Notes: generated by a model not told the origin, from the letters alone. Counted from the first letter of the stretch, positions 26,334 through 34,784 are shown. The stretch: DNA of 64,000 bases from Galbibacter orientalis DSM 19592 (GCF_000260115.1 NZ_JH651379.1:186001-250000); one strand, 5' to 3'. Made by a program: numbers and translations.

Positions 26334-27602
26334 ATGACAAAAATCAGAAATATGATACAGAAAAAAGTAAATCAAAGTATTGTTGATACTGTTGAGAAGG
26401 CAGCGCAGTATCTTATGTCAGACCTAGGTCTTTCGGAACCAGTCACAAAAACGCATAGAACCATCTGGGAGTTGTTCTTGTTTTTTTTGCGTGAAAAAAA
26501 GATGGATCTCAGTGACACAAGTGGTAATAGCAAATTCTTGGACTATCTCTTGGAAAACAGACCCGATCTTTTACGCCGTGGTCATTCTCCATTGCACTCC
26601 ATCAAGTTGTTACGAGAATACCTCAGGAGCGGAAAAATACTAAACACAAAAGAACCATGGGTCTTTCATGGAGAGATCGGCACAAACATGCAGGAATATA
26701 TAGCTGAGAAAATAGCTGAACACCTTCGTGAATCATCTATTCAGACATATCGCATCCAATTATCGCGCTTCCTACGCTACCTCTCGAAAAACGAGATACG
26801 GCGAGTGGAAGAAATACGAGTTGAACATATCTTGATCTACATCAAGCACCTTCCACCAGAACATAAGAGCAATATCTATATTGCCATCAGCATAGTCAAA
26901 AGGTTTCTGAAGTGGCTGTTTGACCAGAACAGGACAACATTGAACCTGTCCATACAGGTTCCCAGTGGACGGTATGTCCAACAATCTACACTACCTGCCA
27001 TATATACACGGGAAGAAATAGAGAAGACACTACGTTCTGGTGTTGACCGAGGATATTCCACTGGCAAGCGGGATTATCTTGTATTACTACTTGCAGCTAA
27101 GTTAGGTTTACGCTCATCGGACATATGCAATCTTAGGTTTGAGAACATACTATGGGATAGAAGTGTCCTTTTGATCGAACAAGTGAAGACGAGCCGGATG
27201 CTGGAACTACCTTTGCTTGCAGAAATTGGTAATGCCATAATAGACTATCTCAAATACGGTCGTCCTAAGTCGGACGAACCCTTTATTTTACTCACTGCCA
27301 ACTCCCCATTTCGTAAAATGAAATCAGCTTCAATATTCTCCATTACATCGACATCCTTCAGGCGGGCTGGTGTGGAAACAGCCAACAGGAAACACGGACC
27401 ACACGCCCTGAGACATTCCCTTGCTGCCCGGATGTTGGAAGGACAGACATCGATGCCAGTGATTTCGGAAGTATTGGGCCATGGAAATACCAACTCAACT
27501 ATGTATTATATGAGGGTTGATATAAGGTCTTTAGGCGTATGTGTACTGGATGTTCCACCGATCAGGGAGGGGTTTTATGAACAATTTAATTGGAAGAAAT
27601 GA
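26334..27602 (+). CDS. ritA: RIT element tyrosine recombinase A
   Basis: A 422-residue integrase-family protein. The N-terminal core-binding domain covers about 105-200 (IQTYRIQLSRFLRYLSKNEI). The catalytic domain shows Arg in LGLRSSDICNLR, Lys in VKTSRMLELPL, His-x-x-Arg in HALRHSLAARM, His in LGHGN and the Tyr nucleophile in STMYYMRVD. About 90 extra N-terminal residues fit the longer first recombinase of RIT elements. Its stop overlaps the start of the second gene (ATGA). Together the three probably act on the element ends. A start at 26352 is also possible. Confidence 0.88.
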   Translation: MTKIRNMIQKKVNQSIVDTVEKAAQYLMSDLGLSEPVTKTHRTIWELFLFFLREKKMDLSDTSGNSKFLDYLLENRPDLLRRGHSPLHSIKLLREYLRSGKILNTKEPWVFHGEIGTNMQEYIAEKIAEHLRESSIQTYRIQLSRFLRYLSKNEIRRVEEIRVEHILIYIKHLPPEHKSNIYIAISIVKRFLKWLFDQNRTTLNLSIQVPSGRYVQQSTLPAIYTREEIEKTLRSGVDRGYSTGKRDYLVLLLAAKLGLRSSDICNLRFENILWDRSVLLIEQVKTSRMLELPLLAEIGNAIIDYLKYGRPKSDEPFILLTANSPFRKMKSASIFSITSTSFRRAGVETANRKHGPHALRHSLAARMLEGQTSMPVISEVLGHGNTNSTMYYMRVDIRSLGVCVLDVPPIREGFYEQFNWKK

Positions 27603-28570
27603 AGATAGTATATACTGGCATATATGCCTCGCTAATCCGGGATTTCATTGAATTCAAACAACATTGCGGATTCAAATATTGTACCGAACAGAAAATCCTA
27701 CTGCAATTCGACCGGTTAAGCCGGGAAAGGAACGAAGATAGACTCGGGATCGACAGCCAACTGGCCCACGAATGGAGCCTCAAACGAGACAATGAATCGG
27801 ATGCATACCGTTATAAACGCTGTATCACGCTCAACCAATTTGCGCTACATCTGAACAGAAAGGGAATAACATCGGTTATGGCCAAGGCTCCAAAACCTAA
27901 AAAAAACTTCACTCCGCACATTTATTCACGGAAAGAATTAGACAACATACTTGTCGTATGCGATGGGTTAGAATGTCCTACTATTAATAGGGATTCCTTG
28001 TACATGGTCATGCCTGCACTGATTCGCTTTCTATTAGCGACTGGATTGAGGATTGGCGAAGCCCTTAATTTAATGATAGATGATATAAATCTCTCAGACA
28101 ACTATTTAACCATACGCGACACTAAAAATGGAAAGCAGCGTTTATTACCATTTTCAGAATCATTAGCGACTGTTCTTAGGCAATATCTAAAACATCGGTA
28201 TAGGTTTGTGTCTCCAAACCAAGCAGGTTTTTTTTTCCTTACAGCAAGGGGCAAAAAATGTAAATCAGAACAGATTTACAGGGTGTTTCGCAAAGTATTA
28301 GATCGGGCAGGCATACCATTTAAAGGGGCGCATTACGGTCCAAGGGTGCACGACCTAAGGCACACGTTCGCAGTAAAAGCCCTGGAAAACATGGTTTCCA
28401 ATGGCATGGATATCTATTGCTCCCTGCCTATACTTTCAACATATTTAGGACATCAGTCATTGGATGCTACCAATCAGTATGTTAGATTGACGGCCGAACA
28501 ACATCCCGGGCTCATACGGGATTATGAAGATATATTTATTAATGTTTTCCCTTCACTTGAAAAATTATGA
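27599..28570 (+). CDS. ritB: RIT element tyrosine recombinase B
   Basis: A 323-residue tyrosine recombinase with catalytic residues Arg (GLRIGEALNL), Lys (KNGKQRLLPF), His-x-x-Arg (VHDLRHTFAVKA), His (LGHQSLDATNQ) and Tyr (NQYVRL). I chose the ATG at 27599 because it overlaps the ritA stop as ATGA; an upstream TTG would add three residues. Its stop also overlaps the next start as ATGA, so the three proteins are translationally coupled, implying a defined stoichiometry. Confidence 0.88.
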   Translation: MKIVYTGIYASLIRDFIEFKQHCGFKYCTEQKILLQFDRLSRERNEDRLGIDSQLAHEWSLKRDNESDAYRYKRCITLNQFALHLNRKGITSVMAKAPKPKKNFTPHIYSRKELDNILVVCDGLECPTINRDSLYMVMPALIRFLLATGLRIGEALNLMIDDINLSDNYLTIRDTKNGKQRLLPFSESLATVLRQYLKHRYRFVSPNQAGFFFLTARGKKCKSEQIYRVFRKVLDRAGIPFKGAHYGPRVHDLRHTFAVKALENMVSNGMDIYCSLPILSTYLGHQSLDATNQYVRLTAEQHPGLIRDYEDIFINVFPSLEKL

Positions 28571-29580
28571 AACCAACTGATTTCTCCAAATATTTAAGCG
28601 ATTTCTTAACCAAATATTTAATCCATGAACGCGGGGCAAGCCCGAACACCATAAAGTCCTACAGGGATACATTCGTTCAGTTTATAAATTACATGACGGA
28701 TGAGAGAGGAACCAAACTGCGGAAGTTGACGTTATCCACCATAACCAAAGAATTGGTGGTGGAGTTCCTCTATTGGCTGCAAAATACTAAGAAGTGTAGT
28801 GCTGCCACGAGAAACAATAGGTTGGCTGCGATACACTCCTTCCTCAATTATGTTCAATTCCACCATCCCGACCATTTATACGAGTATCAACGGATCCTTT
28901 CCGTAAAGGCCAAGAAACACAAAAAAGAAAGTATCAACTACATGAGTGTGGACGGGCTCAAGTTATTCCTAAGGCAACCGAACGTTGCCTCCAAGAAAGG
29001 GAGGCGTGACCTGGCACTTTTATCTCTCATTTATGACACGGGTGCCAGAGTGCAGGAACTAGTCGATCTGGCCGTACAGGATATCAACATCCAGGCGCCA
29101 TTTACGGTCAGGATATTAGGAAAAGGCCAAAAAGTCAGGATTGTACCGTTACTGCAAGAGCAAATGGAAATCCTTCTTACTTATATGGTGGAAAACGATC
29201 TCATGCGCAATGAATGTAGACCATATCCGCTTTTTTTCAATCACAGGAATGAGAAATTGACTAGGGGAGGCGTAGCATATATCGTAAAAAAGTACGCCCA
29301 ATCTGCTAGAAAAGAAAACCCTGGCCTTATCCCTCCAAAACTGAGTTGCCACTCCCTTAGGCACTCTAAAGCAATGCACCTTTTGAAAGCGGGGGTCAAT
29401 CTTGTTTATATAAGGGACATTCTTGGCCATGTTTCCATACAAACAACAGAAATATATGCCAGAGTGGATTCAAAGCAAAAGCAGGAAGCAATTCAAAAAG
29501 CCTACGTACCCGTTTCCCCGGAAGTAAAACCTCTTTGGACAAAAAATGACAAATTGCTGGAATGGCTAAAATCGTTTTAA
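28567..29580 (+). CDS. ritC: RIT element tyrosine recombinase C
   Basis: A 337-residue XerC/D-like recombinase. The core-binding domain lies at about 13-100 (LIHERGASPNTIKSYRDTFV). Catalytic residues are Arg (TGARVQELVDL), Lys (GKGQKVRIVPL), His-x-x-Arg (CHSLRHSKAMH), His (LGHVSIQTTE) and Tyr (EIYARVD). All are present, so the protein should be active. It is the last gene of the element and ends about 95 bases before its right terminus. Confidence 0.88.
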   Translation: MKPTDFSKYLSDFLTKYLIHERGASPNTIKSYRDTFVQFINYMTDERGTKLRKLTLSTITKELVVEFLYWLQNTKKCSAATRNNRLAAIHSFLNYVQFHHPDHLYEYQRILSVKAKKHKKESINYMSVDGLKLFLRQPNVASKKGRRDLALLSLIYDTGARVQELVDLAVQDINIQAPFTVRILGKGQKVRIVPLLQEQMEILLTYMVENDLMRNECRPYPLFFNHRNEKLTRGGVAYIVKKYAQSARKENPGLIPPKLSCHSLRHSKAMHLLKAGVNLVYIRDILGHVSIQTTEIYARVDSKQKQEAIQKAYVPVSPEVKPLWTKNDKLLEWLKSF

Positions 29581-29648
29581 TATTATGTGTAGAAAACTCA
29601 TATACAGATGGGGCAAATCCCTCTATATTAGTATAATTCCACCTTGAC

Positions 29649-29676
29649 ACTTCACATAACATTATACTATACATAA
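29649..29676. repeat. Right terminal inverted repeat of the RIT element
   Basis: Read on the minus strand it begins TTATGTATAGTATAATG and continues TTATGTGAAG, matching the left inner repeat with one substitution over about 27 bases. It directly abuts the AAAGG copy that continues into the abiEii reading frame. Confidence 0.8.
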
Positions 29677-30700
29677 AAAGGCGGCACATCGCTCGTACTC
29701 TTACTTGAAGAAGGCAATCGGTTTTCAATCGACATTGATATCATTTCAAGTGTAAAACGCGACCCATTGAAAAAAATTCTCGATGCGGTTGTTGCCAACT
29801 CACATTTTAAAAGCCACATCTTGAATGAGCGTCGAAGTTATAAAGAAGGTGTTCCAAAGGCACATTATACTTTTGAATTTGACTCGGTTTACAACCCGAA
29901 TGTTTCAGGAACAATTCTGCTGGACATTCTTTTTGACAGTCCGCATTATCCAGAACTTATAGAATCTGCCATAGAAGTATCTTGGCTTTCGGTCGCTGGA
30001 ACTACAACGACGATTACAACACCATCGGTAAATTCCATCTGTGGCGATAAGCTTACTGCTTTTGCGCCAGAGACCATTGGTATTCCATATTATAAGGGCG
30101 ACCAGTTATTTACAATGGAAATCTGTAAGCAATTGTTCGATTTAGGGAAGTTGTTTGAAAACATTACAGATATGTCTATTGTTAAGGCAAGTTTTTCCGC
30201 TTTCTCGAAAGCGGAACTATCCTATCGTAGTTCCGATAAAGATTTCGGCAAAAGAAACCTCAAAGAAACAGATGTTCTTTGGGATTCCATAAACACCTGT
30301 GCCATCATCGCCAAAAGGGAACGCAATCCAACCAAGGAAACAAAAAAGAAGTTTGACGAATTAAACCGTGGCATACGCAGTTTTGGAAGTGCGTTTTTGA
30401 TGACAGGAAATTTCAGGATAGAGGAAGCTCTTGCAGCTTCGGCCAGAGTAGCCTATTTGAATACACTTTTATTGCAACCCGAAATTACTGAAATTGAATA
30501 TTACGAAGGACAAGGTATAAGCGAACTTACTATTGAAAATGTAGAATGGGCATACTTGAACAAATTGAAACGCCAGCCGGATAAGTCTATATTTTATTAC
30601 TGGTACAAGGCAGTGGAATTGTTACCAGTTTAAAAGGAGTAGGATGGCAAAAACCAAGAGAAATTCGAGATTAGTAATAAACAGTTAAACACAAAACAAT

Positions 30701-32539
30701 ATGCAAACAGCACATATTGAAGAGATTTTTAAAGAATATTTAAGGAAAGAAGCAACACAATACGCTTTACTTATTAATGGTACTTGGGGAAGTGGCAAGA
30801 CATTTTTTTGGAAAACAACGCTGCACGCAATGGTAAAAAAACAAGAGCTAAAGCCATTATATATTTCGTTGAATGGATTGAAAACCGTAGAGCAGTTGCA
30901 ACAGCAATTGATGATTAAATTAATTCCCTTTTTTGGAAAGCCTGAAAATAAAGCTTTAAAAAATATAGCAAGACTAACAGGTAACATAGGGAATACCGTA
31001 ACCAAGTTTTTCAAGGTTGACTTCAGTAATATTTTGAGTGGTGTAACTTTGGATGGCTTAAAATTTAATGATAAAGTTATTTGTTTTGATGACCTTGAAA
31101 GATGCCAAATACCTATAAAAGAATTATTCGGCTTTATTAATGACTTCGTAGAGCACAAAAACTTGAAATGTCTAATCTTGGCTGATGCAATTAAAATTGA
31201 TGACAATGCCAATTATTTAAAGATAAAAGAAAAAGTTATAGGCAGAGAACTTAATTATGAACCTGAACTGGAAAAAGTCCTTCCGACTCTCTATAAAACA
31301 TATACTATCGAAGATGAGTATTTTACATTTTTAAAGGAAAATAAAGACTATATCTACGGGATATTTTTTGAATATGAAGAATATAATTTGAGAATCATAT
31401 CGTTCTTTTTAGATAGTCTTTTTAAAATTTACGGAAGTCTGAAAGATGTAGCTTCGGAATTTCAAGAAGAGGTTATTCTGTTTACAGCTCTTATTTCAAT
31501 TGAGTTCAAGAGAGGTCATTTGAAATCTGATGAGAGTAATGATTTCAACGGACTGGAAAATACATCTTATTTTTGGTATCAAAATAGAGGTAAAAGTGTT
31601 CCAATGAATAGCTTCTTTCCAGAAGATAAAAAAGAACCGGAGATAGAGCCAACCTATGCTGAAAAATTCTATTTGAAGTATGTGGAAAGTAGAATCAACG
31701 AGTTTCAATTTTACGGAAGCATTTACACTTATATCCTTTCAGGGTATCTTGATATTAAAAATTTAAAAGATGAACTGGAAAAAAGAAAGCCCGAAGAACA
31801 TCCCGAAGAAGTATTGGAATTTATGAGACTCGTTACTTATGATTTTAGGTCTATTGATGGAAATGAATTTGAAAAATTAGTAGCAAACGTATTACAGAAT
31901 GCTGAAAAGGGTCTTTATTCTATATATGATTATGATAGGCTCTCAAATTTTTATCATTTTTTTTCACAGAATGGATTAATTGCAAAAACATCGCAAGAAA
32001 TCGACAATATACTTTCAAAAGGCTTGGATTTAGCTTCAAAGCGCAAGGAAATCAACGATAGAGTTTTTGAAAATTTAGCCCATTTTGCTGTTAGTATACC
32101 TGAAATGCAACCAATACGAGACAAAATTATTGCTGTGCATAAAGTCATTAGAGAGGAATCCGAAGCTTCAGAAAGCAATATATTGATGGAATTACTCGAA
32201 AATGAACATATTGAAAATTTAAACCAACTGTTTGAGGCAAAGAAATATTCTAAAGATTTTTTAAAGTATATAAATGGGGAACAACTCTTTATCGTTTTAA
32301 CTTCAGTTAGTAATGGCACATTAGTACACTTTACCAAAGCAATGCAAGAGCGCTATAAGAGTTCGAGTTTAAAACATATGTTTCCAGATGATTTTGACAG
32401 TTTAAATCATTTGAAGGTATCAATCGATAATTTAATACTTAAAGACGAAGAACTTGATAAATTGAGAATATTTAATTGGAAAGAATTATTAGAAATCCTT
32501 GATAGAGCCTGTAAATTATTAGCAACCGAAGATGAATAG
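30701..32539 (+). CDS. KAP-like P-loop NTPase, putative defence protein
   Basis: A 612-residue protein without membrane segments. The Walker A motif is GTWGSGKTFF near residues 27-36 and the Walker B is VICFDDLERC near 126-135; the spacing and FDDLER match KAP/STAND-like NTPases. The rest is helical and Glu/Lys-rich with no recognised effector domain. It starts 67 bases after abiEii and ends the island flanked by R repeats. Related NTPases occur in phage-defence loci; a defence role here is inferred from that and from the AbiE neighbours. A long noncoding zone follows. Confidence 0.7.
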   Translation: MQTAHIEEIFKEYLRKEATQYALLINGTWGSGKTFFWKTTLHAMVKKQELKPLYISLNGLKTVEQLQQQLMIKLIPFFGKPENKALKNIARLTGNIGNTVTKFFKVDFSNILSGVTLDGLKFNDKVICFDDLERCQIPIKELFGFINDFVEHKNLKCLILADAIKIDDNANYLKIKEKVIGRELNYEPELEKVLPTLYKTYTIEDEYFTFLKENKDYIYGIFFEYEEYNLRIISFFLDSLFKIYGSLKDVASEFQEEVILFTALISIEFKRGHLKSDESNDFNGLENTSYFWYQNRGKSVPMNSFFPEDKKEPEIEPTYAEKFYLKYVESRINEFQFYGSIYTYILSGYLDIKNLKDELEKRKPEEHPEEVLEFMRLVTYDFRSIDGNEFEKLVANVLQNAEKGLYSIYDYDRLSNFYHFFSQNGLIAKTSQEIDNILSKGLDLASKRKEINDRVFENLAHFAVSIPEMQPIRDKIIAVHKVIREESEASESNILMELLENEHIENLNQLFEAKKYSKDFLKYINGEQLFIVLTSVSNGTLVHFTKAMQERYKSSSLKHMFPDDFDSLNHLKVSIDNLILKDEELDKLRIFNWKELLEILDRACKLLATEDE

Positions 32540-32591
32540 AATTTTATAATTCTACCCTACTTAACAAGAGAATTACATTCCCAGTATCATT

Positions 32592-32774
32592 CAGCCCATT
32601 CCCCTACATTCCGCAAAAAAGCTATATTTCAGGCAAAGCGCTTCATTAAAACAAGTCTTAGACACAACTCCAAAGCTTCCGATTTCCTTTCCACTTGCCC
32701 ACTCATTCCCAAGAAAATCGGGAAGTGGTCAAACTCCATTTCAACCTACACCTTTCAAGTTAAGTCCGCTTTAA
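32592..32774. repeat. R-type noncoding repeat, copy R2
   Basis: Shares CAGCCCATTCCCCTACATTCCG, a CTTCATTAAAACAAGTCTT-GACACAA block and the end GTTAAGTCCGCTTTAA with R1. In the middle CCACTT-g-CCC pairs with GGGAAGTGG, a hairpin at the place where R3 and R4 have hairpins of other sequence. Lies directly downstream of the KAP NTPase gene. Confidence 0.7.
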
Positions 32775-32813
32775 ATTCTGTTTCAAGAGAAGAATAAGTT
32801 TATAAAATCCGTT

Positions 32814-32982
32814 CAGCCCATTCCCCTGCATTTCGCGAAAAGCTACATTCCAAGAAAAGAGCTTCCCTACACAGGTCTTGGACACAATCCCCAATTTTGA
32901 CTTTCCATTTCGTTAACCCTTTCCTATGCTGGAAAGGAACACAACATTCCCTAGCCAAAATCGAGAATCAAATCCGCTTTAA
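32814..32982. repeat. R-type noncoding repeat, copy R3
   Basis: Shares CAGCCCATTCCCC, CGCGAAAAGCTACATTCC, GAAAAGAGCTTCCCTACA and GGTCTTGGACACAATCCCC with the other copies, and ends in AATCCGCTTTAA. The central hairpin is CCTTTCC-tatgct-GGAAAGG. It is in tandem with R2 and directly followed by leader copy C. Confidence 0.7.
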
Positions 32983-32992
32983 AAAGGAACTT

Positions 32993-33165
32993 AATTATCA
33001 TACAATATACACGCAAGGTAAACTCGTAAAATACTTCCATCAAAAGACTACGGCATAAAGCCAACGCTTCTTCCATCACTTATTTATTCCGTTTCCTTTT
33101 GAGCCAAGATTTTAGCTTCCGTTTGGTTTCTGCTCAAATATTGTTTAACCAAAAATTTTAACATT
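32993..33165 (+). promoter_or_regulatory. Repeated leader, copy C (upstream of a 53-codon gene)
   Basis: Third copy of the leader found before parB and DUF932. It is closest to copy A (TTATCATACAATATA, CTTCCATCAAAAGACTACGG, TTCCTTTTGAGCCAAGATTTTAGC, GGTTTCTGCTCAAATATT). The ATG at 33166 lies at the same distance from the conserved end as in copies A and B, which supports the small gene as real. Confidence 0.7.
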
Positions 33166-33327
33166 ATGAAAAATACAGCTGTAAAATCCGACATTTCATT
33201 GCAAGAAGCAGAAGAACATTATCAATTAAGTAGTGAAAATTATAATGTCGATAGTGGCGAAAGTCATTTAGCGTACTACAGAGAAAAGCATCCCTTTTAC
33301 TACCAGATATTATTAAATAATGTTTAA
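33166..33327 (+). CDS. Small hypothetical protein behind leader copy C
   Basis: A 53-residue acidic protein (MKNTAVKSDISLQEAEEHYQ at the start, HPFYYQILLNNV at the end). No signal peptide or membrane segment. No family recognised. It is supported mainly by the repeated leader directly before it, with start position conserved relative to parB and DUF932. No terminator follows immediately; repeat R4 begins 93 bases after the stop. Confidence 0.5.
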   Translation: MKNTAVKSDISLQEAEEHYQLSSENYNVDSGESHLAYYREKHPFYYQILLNNV

Positions 33328-33419
33328 TCTAAAAATCAGAAAGAACTTTTTGTAGAGTGAGTTAACTACTCACCAAAGTAATATTAACCTTTTATCGAAT
33401 TCAATTTTTTTAACCCGTT

Positions 33420-33590
33420 CAGCACATTCCCCTACATTCCGCGAAAAGCTACATTCCGGGAAAAGAGCTTCCCTACAAAAGTCTTGGACACCATCCCCAA
33501 TTTCTACTTTCCATTCCGCTTACCCGCTCCGCTGCGCTGGAACGGGACGCTTCATTCCCAATCCGAAATCGTGAACGGAGTCCGCCAAAT
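33420..33590. repeat. R-type noncoding repeat, copy R4
   Basis: Shares CAGCACATTCCCCTACATTCCG, CGAAAAGCTACATTCC, GAAAAGAGCTTCCCTACAAA and GTCTTGGACACCATCCCC. The central hairpin is CCCGcTCC-gctgcgct-GGA-aCGGG, again different in sequence from R2 and R3 but paired. CTTCATTCCCAATC follows as in R1, and GGAGTCCGCC takes the place of the AAGTCCGCTTT end. Confidence 0.7.
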
Positions 33591-33826
33591 CGGAATTCCA
33601 TTTAATCATTTGGTGCCACTTCCTATGTTATTGTACTTCACAAAGTCTTTAGAAATACTTCCGCACCCTCGCTGCCCTAACCTTTTTTTGCCAGCAAAAT
33701 ACCAACATTTTGAACTTGAACAGACTGCATAAACCGTTACGCTGCGCTTCACTTTTTATAAGTCCTTATCAATTCAAAATCTTGAAACTGTATCAGCAAC
33801 AAAAAAAAGGTAACAGCGAGGGCGCT
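33591..33826. other. Noncoding stretch between repeat R4 and a small basic ORF
   Basis: About 235 bases without a recognised gene. ORFs overlapping it have no family features and extend into R4, so they are probably spurious. Confidence 0.4.
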
Positions 33827-33952
33827 ATGGGAAGTAAATCTAAAATAAAACTTATGAAATCTTACAAAAACATACAAAAGGAAGCGGCACCAAAAAAAAC
33901 AAAAAAGGAAAACGCTCAAGATATAATAAGTAAATCACTTCAAAAAATATAA
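33827..33952 (+). CDS. Possible small basic protein
   Basis: A 41-codon ORF (MGSKSKIKLMKSYKNIQKEA, then a Lys-rich helix ending ISKSLQKI). It lies 57 bases before the first ssb gene in the same direction. Composition fits a small nucleic-acid-binding protein or merely A-rich DNA; a longer upstream start reads into noncoding sequence. Low certainty. Confidence 0.3.
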   Translation: MGSKSKIKLMKSYKNIQKEAAPKKTKKENAQDIISKSLQKI

Positions 33953-34009
33953 CAATAAACTGTCTGAATAGTTCAGATAGCATTTTAATTAATCTTTAAA
34001 TATTTTATT

Positions 34010-34354
34010 ATGAGTACTTTAAAAAATCACGTACAGTTAATCGGAAACGTTGGACAAGAGCCAACCATTACAAACCTTGAAAGCGGTAAAAAAGTAGCCC
34101 GTTTTTCACTCGCAACTAACGAGTATTACAAGGATGCCAAAGGCGAAAAACAAACAGAAACCAATTGGCATACCGTTGTGGCTTGGGGCAAGACTGCCGA
34201 AATTATCGAAAAATTTGTAGGTAAAGGCAAGGAAGTAGGTGTTACGGGAAAATTGAAATCCCGAAGCTACGAGGACAAAGAGGGTATCAAACGATATGTT
34301 ACCGAAATCGAAGCAAATGAAATCCTTTTGCTTGGAAGCAAGAATGATAAGTAA
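34010..34354 (+). CDS. ssb: Single-stranded DNA-binding protein, copy 1
   Basis: A 114-residue OB-fold SSB (NHVQLIGNVGQEPTITNLES, ATNEYYKDAKGEKQTETNWH, VVAWGKTAEIIEKFVGKG). It lacks the acidic C-terminal tail ending in Pro-Phe found in canonical SSB, so it may not recruit the same partners. A terminator follows and a second ssb gene begins 73 bases later. On mobile elements SSB protects transferred single strands during conjugation. Confidence 0.92.
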   Translation: MSTLKNHVQLIGNVGQEPTITNLESGKKVARFSLATNEYYKDAKGEKQTETNWHTVVAWGKTAEIIEKFVGKGKEVGVTGKLKSRSYEDKEGIKRYVTEIEANEILLLGSKNDK

Positions 34355-34370
34355 TCATTGAAATTTTAGA

Positions 34371-34402
34371 GGGCGTACCTCTCGAAAGTTGCGCCCTTTT
34401 TT
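34371..34402 (+). terminator. Terminator between the two ssb genes
   Basis: GGGCG pairs with CGCCC around the loop ACCTCTCGAAAGTT, followed by TTTTTT. A very similar hairpin follows the second ssb gene, so gene and terminator were duplicated together. Confidence 0.8.
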
Positions 34403-34427
34403 ATTAATAATCTTTAAAACTTTTATT

Positions 34428-34784
34428 ATGAAAACTATTAAAAATCACGTTCAGTTAATCGGGAACATTGGGCAAGACCCACAGGTTACAAATCTTGAAA
34501 ATGGAAAAATTGTGGCGCAGTTCTCAATGGCTACAAATGAAAATTACAAGGATGCAAAAGGCGAAAAACAATCTGAAACCCATTGGCATAGTGTTGTGGC
34601 TTGGGGAAAACTCGCTACAATTATTGAAAAATATGCAGTAGTAGGAAAACAAATTGCTATTGAAGGCAAATTGGCACAACGCTCTTATGAAACCAAGGAA
34701 GGCGAAAAACGATACTATACCGAAGTTGTAGCAAGGGAAATTCTTTTGCTCGGGTCTAAAATGGTAAGTAACCATAAAAATTAA
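34428..34784 (+). CDS. ssb: Single-stranded DNA-binding protein, copy 2
   Basis: A 118-residue SSB paralogous to the preceding gene (NHVQLIGNIGQDPQVTNLEN, WHSVVAWGKLATIIEKYAVV, YETKEGEKRYYTEVVAREIL). The ATG at 34428 was chosen because it aligns with the start of copy 1; an upstream start would read through the terminator. The acidic tail is absent here as well. The two copies have diverged at many positions, so the duplication is not recent. Confidence 0.9.
   Translation: MKTIKNHVQLIGNIGQDPQVTNLENGKIVAQFSMATNENYKDAKGEKQSETHWHSVVAWGKLATIIEKYAVVGKQIAIEGKLAQRSYETKEGEKRYYTEVVAREILLLGSKMVSNHKN

Larger units (their letters stand above)
26195..29676 (+). mobile_element. Recombinase-in-trio (RIT) element inserted in abiEii
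   Basis: A 3482-bp insertion with three same-direction tyrosine recombinase genes (422, 323 and 337 residues) overlapping as ATGA, matching the ritA-ritB-ritC layout of RIT elements. Imperfect terminal inverted repeats are present: TTTATGTATAGTAAAATGTTATGTGAA on the left (from 26221) and its inverse with one change ending at 29676. The left end carries 25 more bases including a 20-bp palindrome. AAAGG occurs on both sides (26190-26194 and 29677-29681). The genes are richer in G+C than their neighbours. Confidence 0.9.
26037..30633 (+). pseudogene. abiEii toxin gene, interrupted by a RIT element
   Basis: The N-terminal 52 codons (26037-26194, ending VFKG) and the rest (from 29682) are separated by a 3.48-kb insertion. 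Joining 26194 to 29682 gives 1110 bases, exactly 370 codons, and rebuilds GGTSL (residues 53-57) and SIDIDI with Asp70 and Asp72: the G-G-T-S and D-x-D motifs of nucleotidyltransferases such as AbiEii. In other AbiE systems this toxin is kept in check by AbiEi. The break falls within the first catalytic glycine codon, so neither half can be active. The downstream fragment has an internal ATG (29767) but lacks the catalytic motifs. AAAGG is present on both sides of the insert. Confidence 0.9.

Noticed and set aside
29767-30633. The 288-codon frame at 29767 as an independent gene
   Set aside because: Its coding sequence continues upstream in frame to the insertion point and joins the abiEii N-terminus, so it is the downstream part of the split gene.
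33484-33732. An 82-codon ORF overlapping repeat R4
   Set aside because: It lies on noncoding repeat sequence whose other copies do not keep the frame, and it has no recognisable protein features.
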